This document shows positions 8,160 to 15,991 of a stretch of 64,000 nt of DNA, piece after piece. The stretch is taken from NCBI RefSeq assembly GCF_000372965.1, contig NZ_KB890024.1, positions 2,854,839-2,918,838 of the forward strand, read 5' to 3'. The notes beneath the pieces were generated by a model that was not told the DNA's origin, ran no database searches, and saw only the letters and a list, made by a program, of their open reading frames with translations. The stretch is from Hoeflea sp. 108. GTDB taxonomy: Bacteria; Pseudomonadota; Alphaproteobacteria; Rhizobiales; Rhizobiaceae. Position 1 is the first letter of the stretch. Each line of letters starts with the position of its first letter. Both the position numbers and the translations under genes were made by a program.

Positions 8160-9734
8160 TCAAGTGAAGGCGTCGGGCATCGACGCCTTCTTCGCGGCGA
8201 TGAAGTCCTTGAGCCCATCGTCAATGCTGGGATCGAGATATGGCGCCTCGTAGCTCTCCAGCCAGCGGCGGGCCAGTTCGTTGGCGCGCTGGGGTGCTGT
8301 CTTCTGCCCTTCGGCCAGCCACTGCTCGTAGGAATTGTTGTCGGCAATGTTCGAACGGTAGAAGGCCGTCTGGAAGTTCGCCTGGGTATGGTCGCAGCCA
8401 AGATAGTGGCTGCCCGGGCCGACCTGGCGGATGGCGTCCATCGCCTGGCCGTTCTCGGAGAGATCGACGCCTTCGGCAAATTTCTGCTGCATGCCGAGCT
8501 GGTCGATGTCCATCATGAACTTCTCGTAGCAGGAGGCGAGACCGCCTTCGAGCCAGCCAGCCGAATGCAGCACGAAGTTGGTGCCGGCAAGCAGCGTCGA
8601 GTTGAGCGTGTTGGCGCTTTCATAGGCTGCCTGCGCGTCCGGGACCTTCGAGGCGCAGAGCGAACCGCCGGTGCGGAACGGCAGGCCGAGCCGCCGTGCC
8701 AGCTGCGCTGCACCGTAAGACACCAGCGACGGCTCCGGCGTGCCGAAGGTCGGCGCTCCTGACTGCATCGAGATCGACGAGGCGAAGGTGCCGAACAGCA
8801 CAGGTGCGCCCTTGCGGATCAGCTGGGTGAACGAGGCGCCGGCCAGAACCTCGGCCAGAACCTGGGTCAGCGTGCCCGCGACCGTCACCGGGCTCATAGC
8901 GCCGGCGAGGATGAAAGGCGTGACGATGCAGGCCTGATTGTGGCGTGCATAGACCTTCAGCGCCCCAAGCATGGTCTCGTCGAAGACCATCGGCGAATTG
9001 GCATTGATCAGGCTGGTCAGCACCGTGTTGTTTTCGACGAAGTCGTCGCCGAAAACGATCTTGGCCATCGCCACCGTGTCCTCGGCGCGCTCGGGCGCGG
9101 TCACCGAGCCCATGAACGGCTTGTCCGAATATTTGATGTGGCTGTAGATCATGTCGAGGTGGCGCTTGTTAACAGGCACATCGACCGGCTCGCACACCGT
9201 GCCACCCGAATGGTGAATCGACGGCGCCATGTAGGCGAGCTTCACGAAATTGCGGAAATCCTCGATCGTGGCGTAGCGGCGGTTGCCGTCGAGATCGCGC
9301 ACGAAGGGCGGGCCATAGACCGGCGCGAAAACAGTGGCGTCGCCGCCGATCTGCACCGACCGCTCCGGGTTGCGCGCATGCTGGGTATAGATGGACGGTG
9401 CCGTCTTCAGCAGCTCGCGGCAGAGGCCCTTGGGGAAGTGGACCCGCTCGCCCTTGACGTCGCAGCCGGCTTCTTTCCACAGCTGCAATGCCTCGGCGTC
9501 ATCGCGGAATTCGATGCCGGTCTCTTCCAGCACCGTGTCGGCATTCCTCTCGATGAGGGCAAGACCCTCCTCGTTCAGCACCTCGTACACGTTCACCTTG
9601 CGCTTGATATAGGTGAGCTGGGTGCCCGGACCGCCGCCGCTGCGCGCCGCGCGCCGTGCCGCGGCACCACCGCTTGCGCCACGCCCACGCCTGCCGCCTG
9701 CCTGTTCCTGATCGACTGACGGGTTATCGCTCAT
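8160..9734 (-). CDS. MttB-superfamily (trimethylamine methyltransferase-like) methyltransferase, non-pyrrolysine
   Basis: 524 residues, homologous over its length to the TIM-barrel MttB superfamily: N-terminal YEVLNEEGLALIERNADTVLEE, central TVCEPVDVPVNKRHLD, and the C-terminal GPGSHYLGCDHTQANFQTAFY region typical of these proteins. The frame is uninterrupted by an amber codon, so it is not the pyrrolysine-containing trimethylamine enzyme. It belongs with homologues such as glycine betaine methyltransferase MtgB that move a methyl group from a quaternary amine to a corrinoid protein. A basic, Gly/Ala-rich tail of about 35 residues precedes the domain. The ATG at 9734 has GGGAAG upstream. Its partner, the corrinoid protein, is divergent at 9987. 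The substrate is not readable. Confidence 0.9.
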   Translation of the reverse strand: MSDNPSVDQEQAGGRRGRGASGGAAARRAARSGGGPGTQLTYIKRKVNVYEVLNEEGLALIERNADTVLEETGIEFRDDAEALQLWKEAGCDVKGERVHFPKGLCRELLKTAPSIYTQHARNPERSVQIGGDATVFAPVYGPPFVRDLDGNRRYATIEDFRNFVKLAYMAPSIHHSGGTVCEPVDVPVNKRHLDMIYSHIKYSDKPFMGSVTAPERAEDTVAMAKIVFGDDFVENNTVLTSLINANSPMVFDETMLGALKVYARHNQACIVTPFILAGAMSPVTVAGTLTQVLAEVLAGASFTQLIRKGAPVLFGTFASSISMQSGAPTFGTPEPSLVSYGAAQLARRLGLPFRTGGSLCASKVPDAQAAYESANTLNSTLLAGTNFVLHSAGWLEGGLASCYEKFMMDIDQLGMQQKFAEGVDLSENGQAMDAIRQVGPGSHYLGCDHTQANFQTAFYRSNIADNNSYEQWLAEGQKTAPQRANELARRWLESYEAPYLDPSIDDGLKDFIAAKKASMPDAFT

Positions 9735-9986
9735 CGTCGTTTCTTCCCTGAATCCGTTTTGCGCCGCCTGTCGCGGCTCCTTGCCGGATCGTAGCCATGC
9801 ACCCTTATCGAAACGGCTTGTCAGCGCCAAGAGCTGTCGCAAATTCGACAAGAAAAACGATAGATTGTCAGTCGCTTTCGTCTTGCAGGAAGTCGCAAAT
9901 CAGCTATGGATTTGGAATGCTTGCAGGCTAGGAATAGCGAAGTATCCGCACGCCGCGATACGGCCTGCACCAGGGAGCCTTCCAAG
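9735..9986. promoter_or_regulatory. Divergent promoter region between MttB-like and corrinoid-protein genes
   Basis: A 252-bp AT-richer gap separates the two start codons and must carry both promoters. It contains a 9-bp direct repeat, GTCGCAAAT, at 9836-9844 and 9892-9900. The repeat may be a regulator site. No convincing -35/-10 pair was picked out by eye. Confidence 0.4.
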
Positions 9987-10685
9987 ATGTCCGACGACGA
10001 AATCATCCTGTCCGAGCTTTCCGACGACGAACTCGTGCAGCAGATGCACGACGACCTGTATGACGGGCTCAAGGAAGAGATCGAGGAAGGCACCAACATC
10101 CTTCTCGAACGCGGCTGGGTGCCCTACAAGGTGCTGACCGAGGCCCTCGTCGAAGGCATGCGCATCGTCGGCGAAGATTTCCGCGACGGCATCCTGTTCG
10201 TGCCGGAAGTGCTGCTCTCGGCTAACGCCATGAAGGCCGGCATGCACATCCTGCGTCCGCTTCTCGCCGCCACCGGCGCGCCGAAGCAGGGCAAGATGGT
10301 GATCGGCACCGTCAAGGGCGACATCCACGACATCGGCAAGAACCTCGTCGGCATGATGATGGAAGGTGCCGGCTTCGACGTCATCGACCTCGGCATCAAC
10401 AACCCGGTCGAGAACTATCTCAACGCCATCGAGGAGCATCAGCCCGACATCATCGGCATGTCGGCGCTGCTGACCACCACCATGCCCTATATGAAGGTCG
10501 TCATCGACACGATGAAGGAAAAGGGCATCCGCAACGACTATGTCGTGCTGGTCGGCGGCGCGCCGCTCAACGAGGAATTCGGCAAGGCCGTCGGTGCCGA
10601 CGCCTACTGCCGCGACGCCGCCGTTGCGGTGGAAACCGCCAAGGATTTCATGAAGCGCCGGCACAACGTCCGCGCCTCGGCGTAA
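9987..10685 (+). CDS. Corrinoid (cobalamin-binding) methyl-carrier protein, MttC/MtgC-like
   Basis: 232 residues: an N-terminal helical cap domain (about 1-95) and a B12-binding Rossmann domain with the signature D-x-H-D-I-G (GDIHDIGKNLVG, His about 114). The later motifs GMSALLTTTMPYM and VLVGGAPLN also match the family. His114 is the expected lower cobalt ligand. The protein should shuttle methyl groups between the MttB-like enzyme and the methyl-THF:corrinoid methyltransferase at 15992. The ATG at 9987 has GGGAG 9 nt upstream. A strong terminator follows directly, so it appears to be a single-gene transcript, allowing high expression of the carrier. Confidence 0.93.
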   Translation: MSDDEIILSELSDDELVQQMHDDLYDGLKEEIEEGTNILLERGWVPYKVLTEALVEGMRIVGEDFRDGILFVPEVLLSANAMKAGMHILRPLLAATGAPKQGKMVIGTVKGDIHDIGKNLVGMMMEGAGFDVIDLGINNPVENYLNAIEEHQPDIIGMSALLTTTMPYMKVVIDTMKEKGIRNDYVVLVGGAPLNEEFGKAVGADAYCRDAAVAVETAKDFMKRRHNVRASA

Positions 10686-10695
10686 TCCAAAACAG

Positions 10696-10730
10696 AAAAG
10701 GCCGCGCCTCGCAGCGCGGCCTTTTCGTTT
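10696..10730 (+). terminator. Rho-independent terminator after the corrinoid protein gene
   Basis: A 12-bp perfect stem (AAAAGGCCGCGC / GCGCGGCCTTTT) with a 6-nt loop, followed by a T-rich tract ending TTTTCGTTT. The stem starts 11 bp after the stop codon. A-tract plus T-tract allow some bidirectional function, which would also serve the small lipoprotein gene on the other strand. Confidence 0.9.
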
Positions 10731-10748
10731 ATGCCCCAGGGGGCCGTC

Positions 10749-10883
10749 CTAGCGGACCGTGTCCTGGATGGCGTGTGCGGTGCCCTTGACGTCCTTGCCG
10801 ACGCCGCGGATGGTGTTGGCGCAGGATGAAAGCGCCAATGCGCAGGCGATGACGGCGATCGGCGCCAGATGTGACAGCTTCAT
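10749..10883 (-). CDS. Entericidin A/B-like small lipoprotein
   Basis: A 44-residue lipoprotein. The signal peptide ends in a lipobox (ALSSC) and is followed by NTIRGVGKDVKGTAHAIQDTVR. The CANTxRGxGKDxK pattern is the entericidin (EcnA/EcnB) signature. The predicted product is lipidated at the Cys and membrane-anchored. The ATG at 10883 has GGGAG upstream. Small entericidin-like genes are common solo genes in rhizobia; their role is poorly defined. It ends beside the corrinoid-gene terminator and starts divergently from DUF1638. Confidence 0.85.
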   Translation of the reverse strand: MKLSHLAPIAVIACALALSSCANTIRGVGKDVKGTAHAIQDTVR

Positions 10884-10947
10884 GGACGATGTCTCCCTCG
10901 TTCTGTAGACTCGCCCCCGAGACCCTAAACCCTGCGAAACTGGTCGC

Positions 10948-11586
10948 ATGAGCGCGCCGCGAACACAACATCAGATATCCGCCGACAAGGTGCTGGTCAT
11001 AGGCTGCGGCATGATCGCGCGCGAGATTTTGGCGGTCAAACAGCGGCTCGGCCTCGACCATCTCGAACTCACCTGCCTGCCGGCCGACTTCCATTTCCAT
11101 CCCGACCGCATCGCGCCCGCCATGGACAAGGCGATCGCCGAGGCCAGGCAGGAGGGCTACCGGAACATCTATGTCGGCTACGCCGATTGCGGCACCGGCG
11201 GCCTGCTCGACCGCGTCTGCGAAAAGCACGGCGTCGAGCGCATCGAAGGGCCGCACTGCTTTGCGTTCTATCAGGGAGCCGAAGCCTACGCCAAGGTCGC
11301 CGAGGACGACATGATGTCGTTCTACATGACCGATTTCCTGTGCCGCCAGTTCCAGGCTTTCTTCATCAAGCCACTCGGTCTCGACCGCCACCCGGAGCTG
11401 GTGACCGATTATTTCGGCAATTATGAAAAGCTGATCTACCTCGCCCAGACCGACGACCCCGCCCTCGACAAGGTGGCGGAAGATGCCGCCAGAATGCTCG
11501 GCCTTGTCTATGAGCGTCGCGCCACCGGTTATGGCGACCTCACCCAGGCACTTGCCAACGCGACGTCTGCAGCGGCAAATCGCTGA
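10948..11586 (+). CDS. DUF1638 family protein
   Basis: 212 residues starting near a VLVIGCGMIAREI segment, with further conserved stretches YVGYADCGTGGLLD and GPHCFAFYQG. Cys and His residues in those motifs (GCG, DCGTGG, PHCF) could bind a metal or corrinoid-related ligand. The match to DUF1638 is by recollection of family motifs. DUF1638 genes are repeatedly found beside corrinoid-dependent methyltransferase genes in bacteria and methanogens, as here, so a maturation or activation role is plausible but unproven. No strong ribosome site precedes the ATG. Confidence 0.8.
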   Translation: MSAPRTQHQISADKVLVIGCGMIAREILAVKQRLGLDHLELTCLPADFHFHPDRIAPAMDKAIAEARQEGYRNIYVGYADCGTGGLLDRVCEKHGVERIEGPHCFAFYQGAEAYAKVAEDDMMSFYMTDFLCRQFQAFFIKPLGLDRHPELVTDYFGNYEKLIYLAQTDDPALDKVAEDAARMLGLVYERRATGYGDLTQALANATSAAANR

Positions 11587-11631
11587 ACGCCTGATTCCGC
11601 AACAGGAACAGGCACGTTCGGGAGAGGTCCG

Positions 11632-12207
11632 ATGCTCGTTCGCAAATTGACGCTTGCAGCACTCCTGCTGGTATCGTCAGGCGTTGCCCACGCCGACGGC
11701 GTGGTCCAGAAGCTGATTACGCCGGCAGACAAGGCCAAGCTCGAGAAATACGACGCCACCCGCAAAGAGGCGCTCGACGAGGCCAAGGGTGGCCTCAAGC
11801 GTGAGGTGGATGTTCTCGCCACAATCGTTGCCAAAAAACCTCAGCCGTTCTCCGATTTCGACATGACCGGAAACTGGCAGTGCCGCACCATCAAGGCCGG
11901 GGGCATCGGTCCGCTCGTCGTCTACGACTGGTTCAAGTGCAAGGTCACCGACGACGGATCGGGCTGGATGCTCGAGAAGATTTCGGGCTCGCAGCGTACC
12001 AGGGGGCGCTTCTACACCGACAGTGATACGCGGCTGATCTATCTCGGTTCGGGTTATGTGTCGGGGGAAAAGCCCAAGGCCTATGGCCGCGGACAGAAAA
12101 CCGACCAGGTCGGCTACGCCTTCCGCACCGGCCCGGCTGAATGGCGCCTGGAGCTCCCTGCCCCGTATTACGAATCCAAGCTGGATATTCTCGAATTCCG
12201 CCGCTGA
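11632..12207 (+). CDS. DUF4893 family exported protein
   Basis: 191 residues with a typical signal peptide (cleavage near AHA-DG, residue 22). The mature part includes DMTGNWQCRTIKAGG and GRFYTDSDTRLIYLGSGYV, features of DUF4893. Mature length and two cysteines suggest a periplasmic beta-rich protein. The ribosome site GGGAGAGG precedes the ATG. Function is unknown; it sits inside the corrinoid locus but nothing links it to methyl transfer, so it is probably a bystander gene. Confidence 0.8.
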   Translation: MLVRKLTLAALLLVSSGVAHADGVVQKLITPADKAKLEKYDATRKEALDEAKGGLKREVDVLATIVAKKPQPFSDFDMTGNWQCRTIKAGGIGPLVVYDWFKCKVTDDGSGWMLEKISGSQRTRGRFYTDSDTRLIYLGSGYVSGEKPKAYGRGQKTDQVGYAFRTGPAEWRLELPAPYYESKLDILEFRR

Positions 12208-12348
12208 CGTTGCAATCGGCGCAAGCCGACATCACATTGCAGCGTTCAAGGCAACCTTCCGGCGTCATCAAGGATTAACCTCGCCGTCGCACACTGCGAC
12301 CGGGGACGACGTGCCGGCAAACAACGTCGCAGACAGGCAAAAGGACTT

Positions 12349-13008
12349 ATGGAGCAGGGCTTGAACGGGGAGCAAGGTCAAGGAGGCGAAACCGCCCCAA
12401 GGCGCCGTCGTGGCCGCCGACTGTCCTCGATCTTCGCCGAACTCGCCCACAACGCAAAAGGCGACATCTCCATCGGCGACATCAGGGATACGCTCGGCAA
12501 ACGCAGCTTCGCGCCGCTTCTTGTCCTGTTTGCCGCTTTCAATCTTCTCCCCCTGCCGCCGGGCGCTTCGGCCATCCTCGGACTGCCCTTGCTCATCGTC
12601 GCCGCCCAGATGGCCTTCGGCAGCAATCAAGCCTGGCTGCCTGCCTTCATCACCAAACGCTCGCTGTCGGCCGAACAGTTTCGCAACGTTACCGACTGGG
12701 TCATTCCGCGTCTGATCCGCCTCGAAGAGGTGGTGCGCCCGCGCTACTGGCCGTTCTGGCGCAGGCGTGGCGACCGCGTCATCGGCATCATCGCCCTTAT
12801 CCTGTCGGTCTCGATCACGCTGCCCATACCGTTGGGCAACTGGCTGCCGGCCTTTGCCACCGCCCTTCTGGGGCTCGCACTTTCAGAGCGCGACGGCATC
12901 CTTTTTGCCGTCGGCAGCGTCGTGGGCGTCGCTTCGCTGGTGGTGGTCGGTGCGGTCGTCGGCGGTGCCGGCTTTGCCACCCACGCATTTCTCGCCTGGC
13001 TGGGGTAG
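12349..13008 (+). CDS. exoD: ExoD-family membrane protein (exopolysaccharide synthesis)
   Basis: 219 residues. The ExoD hallmarks are present: KGDISIGDIRDTLGKRSF at about 37-54, the following hydrophobic LLPLPPGASAILGLPLL, and a second pair of membrane segments in the C-terminal half. ExoD proteins are inner-membrane proteins linked in rhizobia to exopolysaccharide production and alkali tolerance, but the biochemical role is unresolved. AAGGA precedes the ATG. The formyltransferase gene starts 5 bp after the stop, so the two are probably co-transcribed. Confidence 0.9.
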   Translation: MEQGLNGEQGQGGETAPRRRRGRRLSSIFAELAHNAKGDISIGDIRDTLGKRSFAPLLVLFAAFNLLPLPPGASAILGLPLLIVAAQMAFGSNQAWLPAFITKRSLSAEQFRNVTDWVIPRLIRLEEVVRPRYWPFWRRRGDRVIGIIALILSVSITLPIPLGNWLPAFATALLGLALSERDGILFAVGSVVGVASLVVVGAVVGGAGFATHAFLAWLG

Positions 13009-13013
13009 CCTGA

Positions 13014-13781
13014 ATGAGCCGCGGACCGATCGTCTTCGTCACCGAAGGCGGCCCACATATTTGGGCGATCGCCAACAGCCTCGTCGACCGTTTCGGCCCC
13101 ATCACCGTCATCCAGGAAACACCCTACTCCAAACGCGACCTGCTCATGCGCCGGGCCAGGAAACTCGGCTGGATGAACGTCGCTGGCCAATTGGGCACCA
13201 TGGTGCTGGTCCGCCTGGGTAAGAGCCTGTTTGGGGGCAGCATCCGGCACATCGTCGAGGCGGAGGGCCTACAACCAGAGCCGCGGCCCGGCCAGGAAAT
13301 CATCGACGTCGCCTCGGCCAACAGCCCGGAAGTTCTTGAAATCGTCGACAGGCTGAAGCCCTCAGTGGTGTTTCTCGCCGGATGCCGGTTGCTGTCGGAG
13401 ACGACCCTGGCCGCCATCCCCTGCCCGGTTCTCAACTACCACGCCGGCATCAATCCCAAATATCGCGGCATGAACGGCGGCTATTGGGCGCTTGCTTCGG
13501 GCGACGCTGGAAATTTCGGCTCGACCGTCCACCTTGTCGACGCGGGCGTCGACACGGGCGGCGTGCTCTATCACGCTCGGGGAAAGCCTGAAAAAGGCGA
13601 CACGATCTCAACCTATCCCCTGCGCCAGGCGGCGTTCTCGCGCGCCATTTGCGCCAGCGCCATCGACGATGCGCTGTCAGGCAGATTGAACCCGGTCGAG
13701 ACCGGATTGCCGTCCCGGCAATGGTACCATCCGACCATCTGGCAGTACCTTTGGACCGGCATTCGTCGCGGTGTCTGGTAG
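13014..13781 (+). CDS. Formyltransferase-family protein
   Basis: 255 residues. The formyl_transf_N-type core has the catalytic signature NYHAGINPKYRGMNGGYWAL (Asn, His) near residues 142-161 and an Asp loop HLVDAGVDTGGVLY at about 177-190. This is the layout of 10-formyl-THF-dependent enzymes that formylate an amino group. The N-terminal 90 residues are less conserved. The acceptor could be a sugar amine or an amino acid; it is not methionyl-tRNA formyltransferase, which is longer and has another C-terminal domain. Co-transcription with exoD hints at a surface-sugar role; the folate link may be coincidental. Confidence 0.8.
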   Translation: MSRGPIVFVTEGGPHIWAIANSLVDRFGPITVIQETPYSKRDLLMRRARKLGWMNVAGQLGTMVLVRLGKSLFGGSIRHIVEAEGLQPEPRPGQEIIDVASANSPEVLEIVDRLKPSVVFLAGCRLLSETTLAAIPCPVLNYHAGINPKYRGMNGGYWALASGDAGNFGSTVHLVDAGVDTGGVLYHARGKPEKGDTISTYPLRQAAFSRAICASAIDDALSGRLNPVETGLPSRQWYHPTIWQYLWTGIRRGVW

Positions 13782-13915
13782 CGCCGCAGCAACGTCCCCT
13801 GCATATCTCTTTGCGACACCTCGCCGCGTCGCTTTTGAAGGCGCGCGCGTCGTCCCATAACAAGCGGCACCCCACCGGTTGCGGCAATGCTCGACACACT
13901 GAAAGCGAGACCGAA

Positions 13916-14218
13916 ATGGCCGATCTGATCATCGTCTACTGGCGCGACATCCCTGCACAGGTGATCGTCAAGAAGGGTCGGCAGAACGCCAAGCGCGAAC
14001 TGCCGCTGCGCTTCACCGAAGCAATCGACATGTGCGCGATGCGGACAGGCGCCGGCGACACCGACGCCTATCTGGCCGAATGGCGCAAGGCGGATCCGAT
14101 TCCCGTCGGCGACGACCTCGAAGCCGAGGCAGACAGGGCAATGGCCGACATCGACGCAAAATTCACCAGGGAGCGGCTGGTCGCTCTCGTCAAGGCAGGC
14201 GGCAAGGAAGATGGTTGA
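13916..14218 (+). CDS. Small 'virulence factor' family protein, partner of the folate/corrinoid genes
   Basis: 100 residues, beginning MADLIIVYWRDIPAQVIVKKG. The YWRDIPAQV segment is typical of the Pfam 'virulence factor' family, a misleading name for a small protein often found with MTHFR-like genes. No enzyme motif is visible. It overlaps the next gene (MTHFR C-terminal-domain protein) by 8 bp and leads the run 13916-15916, so it is almost certainly expressed with the reductase and may be a small subunit. The 134-bp gap upstream must hold the operon promoter. Confidence 0.8.
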   Translation: MADLIIVYWRDIPAQVIVKKGRQNAKRELPLRFTEAIDMCAMRTGAGDTDAYLAEWRKADPIPVGDDLEAEADRAMADIDAKFTRERLVALVKAGGKEDG

Positions 14219-14819
14219 TACCCAGCCGACATCGAGCGCGACACCTCATTCCGGCGCCACCCAGGCGACGCTGGTCAAGAAAGCCGCGCCCAAGAGCGAC
14301 TACAAGCCGGCCGACGTGTCGCCGCAGCGCCGCGTACAGCGCACATTTGCAGTGCGCCTATGGTCGATCCGCCATTCGCGCATGCTGGAGTGGTTCTACA
14401 GCCGTTTCGCCGATGCATTCCTGACGCTTCACCCGCTGTGGAAGAAGATCGGCTACGGCCGCGTCGAAGCGCCGGTCAAGTTCGTCGAAAAGCACGTCAA
14501 AGGCTTCATGTTCGACTGCCGCATGTGCGGTCAGTGCGTGCTGTCCTCGACTGGCATGTCGTGTCCGATGAACTGCCCCAAGCAGCTGCGCAACGGCCCT
14601 TGCGGCGGCGTGCGCGCCAACGGCAATTGCGAGGTCGAGCCCGACATGCCCTGCGTCTGGGTCAAGGCCTGGGAAGGCTCGCGCAACATGGCCAAGGGCG
14701 ACGCCATCCTCAACGTCCAGAAGCCGGTCGACCAATCGCTGCGCGAAACCTCGGCCTGGCTCAGAGTGACGGCGCAGGCAGCGGCCGCACGCGAAACCGC
14801 AAGCAAGGAAGTCGCATGA
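14211..14819 (+). CDS. MTHFR C-terminal-domain (zinc/Fe-S-type) protein
   Basis: 202 residues. A cysteine-rich core holds C103-x2-C-x2-C109, C118, C122, C131, C140 and C148 within FDCRMCGQCVLSSTG, CPMNCPK and GPCGGVRANGNC. This is the stand-alone form of the C-terminal domain found with MetF-like methylene-THF reductases in organisms with methyl-branch C1 metabolism. It is likely to bind an iron-sulfur cluster and couple the flavoprotein MetF to an electron carrier other than NADH. It overlaps both neighbours (8 bp and 4 bp), which is strong evidence that the three proteins form one unit. Confidence 0.85.
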   Translation: MVDTQPTSSATPHSGATQATLVKKAAPKSDYKPADVSPQRRVQRTFAVRLWSIRHSRMLEWFYSRFADAFLTLHPLWKKIGYGRVEAPVKFVEKHVKGFMFDCRMCGQCVLSSTGMSCPMNCPKQLRNGPCGGVRANGNCEVEPDMPCVWVKAWEGSRNMAKGDAILNVQKPVDQSLRETSAWLRVTAQAAAARETASKEVA

Positions 14820-15916
14820 CCCCGCCGCGCCCACGCCAGATCGACGAGCATCCCGATGGCATCGACCTGCCGCTGGACGCCCTGCCCGGCCATTCCTCGC
14901 GCGGACGCCTGGAGCGCGTGCTCCGCCGCGGCGAGTTCGCGGTGACGACCGAGCTCAACCCGCCCGACAGCGCCGACCCCGAGGACGTCTACAACCGCGC
15001 CAGGATTTTCGACGGCTGGGTCGATGGCATCAACGCTGTCGATGCCTCTGGTGCAAACTGCCACATGTCGTCGGTCGGCATCTGTGCTCTTCTGACCCGC
15101 ATGGGCTACGCACCGATCATGCAGATCGCCTGCCGCGACAAGAACCGCATCGCCATCCAGGGCGACGTGCTGGGTGCCGCCGCCATGGGCGTGGCCAACA
15201 TCCTGTGCCTCACCGGCGACGGCGTGCAGGCCGGCGACCAGCCGGGCGCCAAGCCCGTATTCGACCTCGATTCGATGTCGCTGCTCGAAACCGTTCGCAT
15301 CATGCGCGACAACGGCAAGTTCCTCTCCGGCCGCAAGCTCACCACGCCGCCACAGGTCTTCCTGGGCGCTGCCGTCAATCCCTTCGCTCCGCCTTTCGAT
15401 TTCCGCCCGATCCATTTGGGCAAGAAGATCGCCGCCGGCGCACAGTTCGTGCAGACACAATATTGCTTCGACGTGCCGATGTTCCGCACCTTCATGGAGC
15501 GGGCACGCGACCTCGGCCACACCGAAAAGGTCTTCATCCTCTGCGGCGTCGGCCCCCTGGCTTCCGCCAAGACGGCCAAGTGGATCCGCTCCAACGTACC
15601 GGGAATCCACATTCCCGATTCCATCATCACGCGGCTCGAAGGCGCTCAGGACCAGAAGAAAGAAGGCAAGCAGATCTGCATCGACATCATCAACGAGGTG
15701 AAGGAAATCTCGGGCGTATCGGGCATCCATGTGATGGCCTATCGCCAGGAGGAATATGTCGCCGAGATCGTCGATGAATCAGGCGTGCTCAAGGGCCGCC
15801 GCCCATGGGTCCGCGAGCCCCGCGCCGACGACCGGCTCGTCGCCGACAGGCTCGAACACATACTGCATGACGATGTCACCGAATCCCAGGTCGACATGGT
15901 CAAGACTGCACACTGA
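14816..15916 (+). CDS. metF: Methylenetetrahydrofolate reductase (MetF-like)
   Basis: 366 residues forming the MTHFR TIM barrel. Motifs include EFAVTTELNPPDSAD (N-terminal, conserved Glu), ILCLTGDGVQAGD (THF/FAD-binding TGD) and AGAQFVQTQYCFD (FVQTQ signature). It interconverts 5,10-methylene-THF and 5-methyl-THF with FAD. In a demethylation pathway it would run in the oxidative direction, taking methyl-THF from the corrinoid branch to methylene-THF. The N-terminal 45 residues and C-terminal 60 extend beyond the E. coli enzyme (about 296). ATGA overlap with the upstream gene. Confidence 0.92.
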   Translation: MTPPRPRQIDEHPDGIDLPLDALPGHSSRGRLERVLRRGEFAVTTELNPPDSADPEDVYNRARIFDGWVDGINAVDASGANCHMSSVGICALLTRMGYAPIMQIACRDKNRIAIQGDVLGAAAMGVANILCLTGDGVQAGDQPGAKPVFDLDSMSLLETVRIMRDNGKFLSGRKLTTPPQVFLGAAVNPFAPPFDFRPIHLGKKIAAGAQFVQTQYCFDVPMFRTFMERARDLGHTEKVFILCGVGPLASAKTAKWIRSNVPGIHIPDSIITRLEGAQDQKKEGKQICIDIINEVKEISGVSGIHVMAYRQEEYVAEIVDESGVLKGRRPWVREPRADDRLVADRLEHILHDDVTESQVDMVKTAH

Positions 15917-15957
15917 ACAAGGGTGCCTGACCGGCGCTTGAACGAGACCAGATAACG

Positions 15958-15977
15958 ATATAAAGAAATCTTTATAT
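15958..15977. promoter_or_regulatory. 20-bp palindrome upstream of the methyl-THF methyltransferase gene
   Basis: ATATAAAGA-AA-TCTTTATAT: a perfect inverted repeat with 9-bp arms in otherwise GC-rich DNA, 14 bp before the ATG at 15992. It resembles, from memory, AT-rich operators of ArsR-type regulators of methionine/S-adenosylhomocysteine metabolism in alphaproteobacteria (SahR-like). It also overlaps a possible -10 element. The regulator is not in this window. Confidence 0.6.
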
Positions 15978-15991
15978 CCCACGGAGGATTT

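Noticed and set aside
8160..9734. Pyrrolysine-containing trimethylamine methyltransferase
   Set aside because: No in-frame amber codon in the MttB-like gene, and no pylB/C/D or pylS/T genes in the window.
13782..13915. SAM or SAH riboswitch before the folate genes
   Set aside because: Only a weak GC hairpin is present; no conserved core of known SAM or SAH riboswitches.
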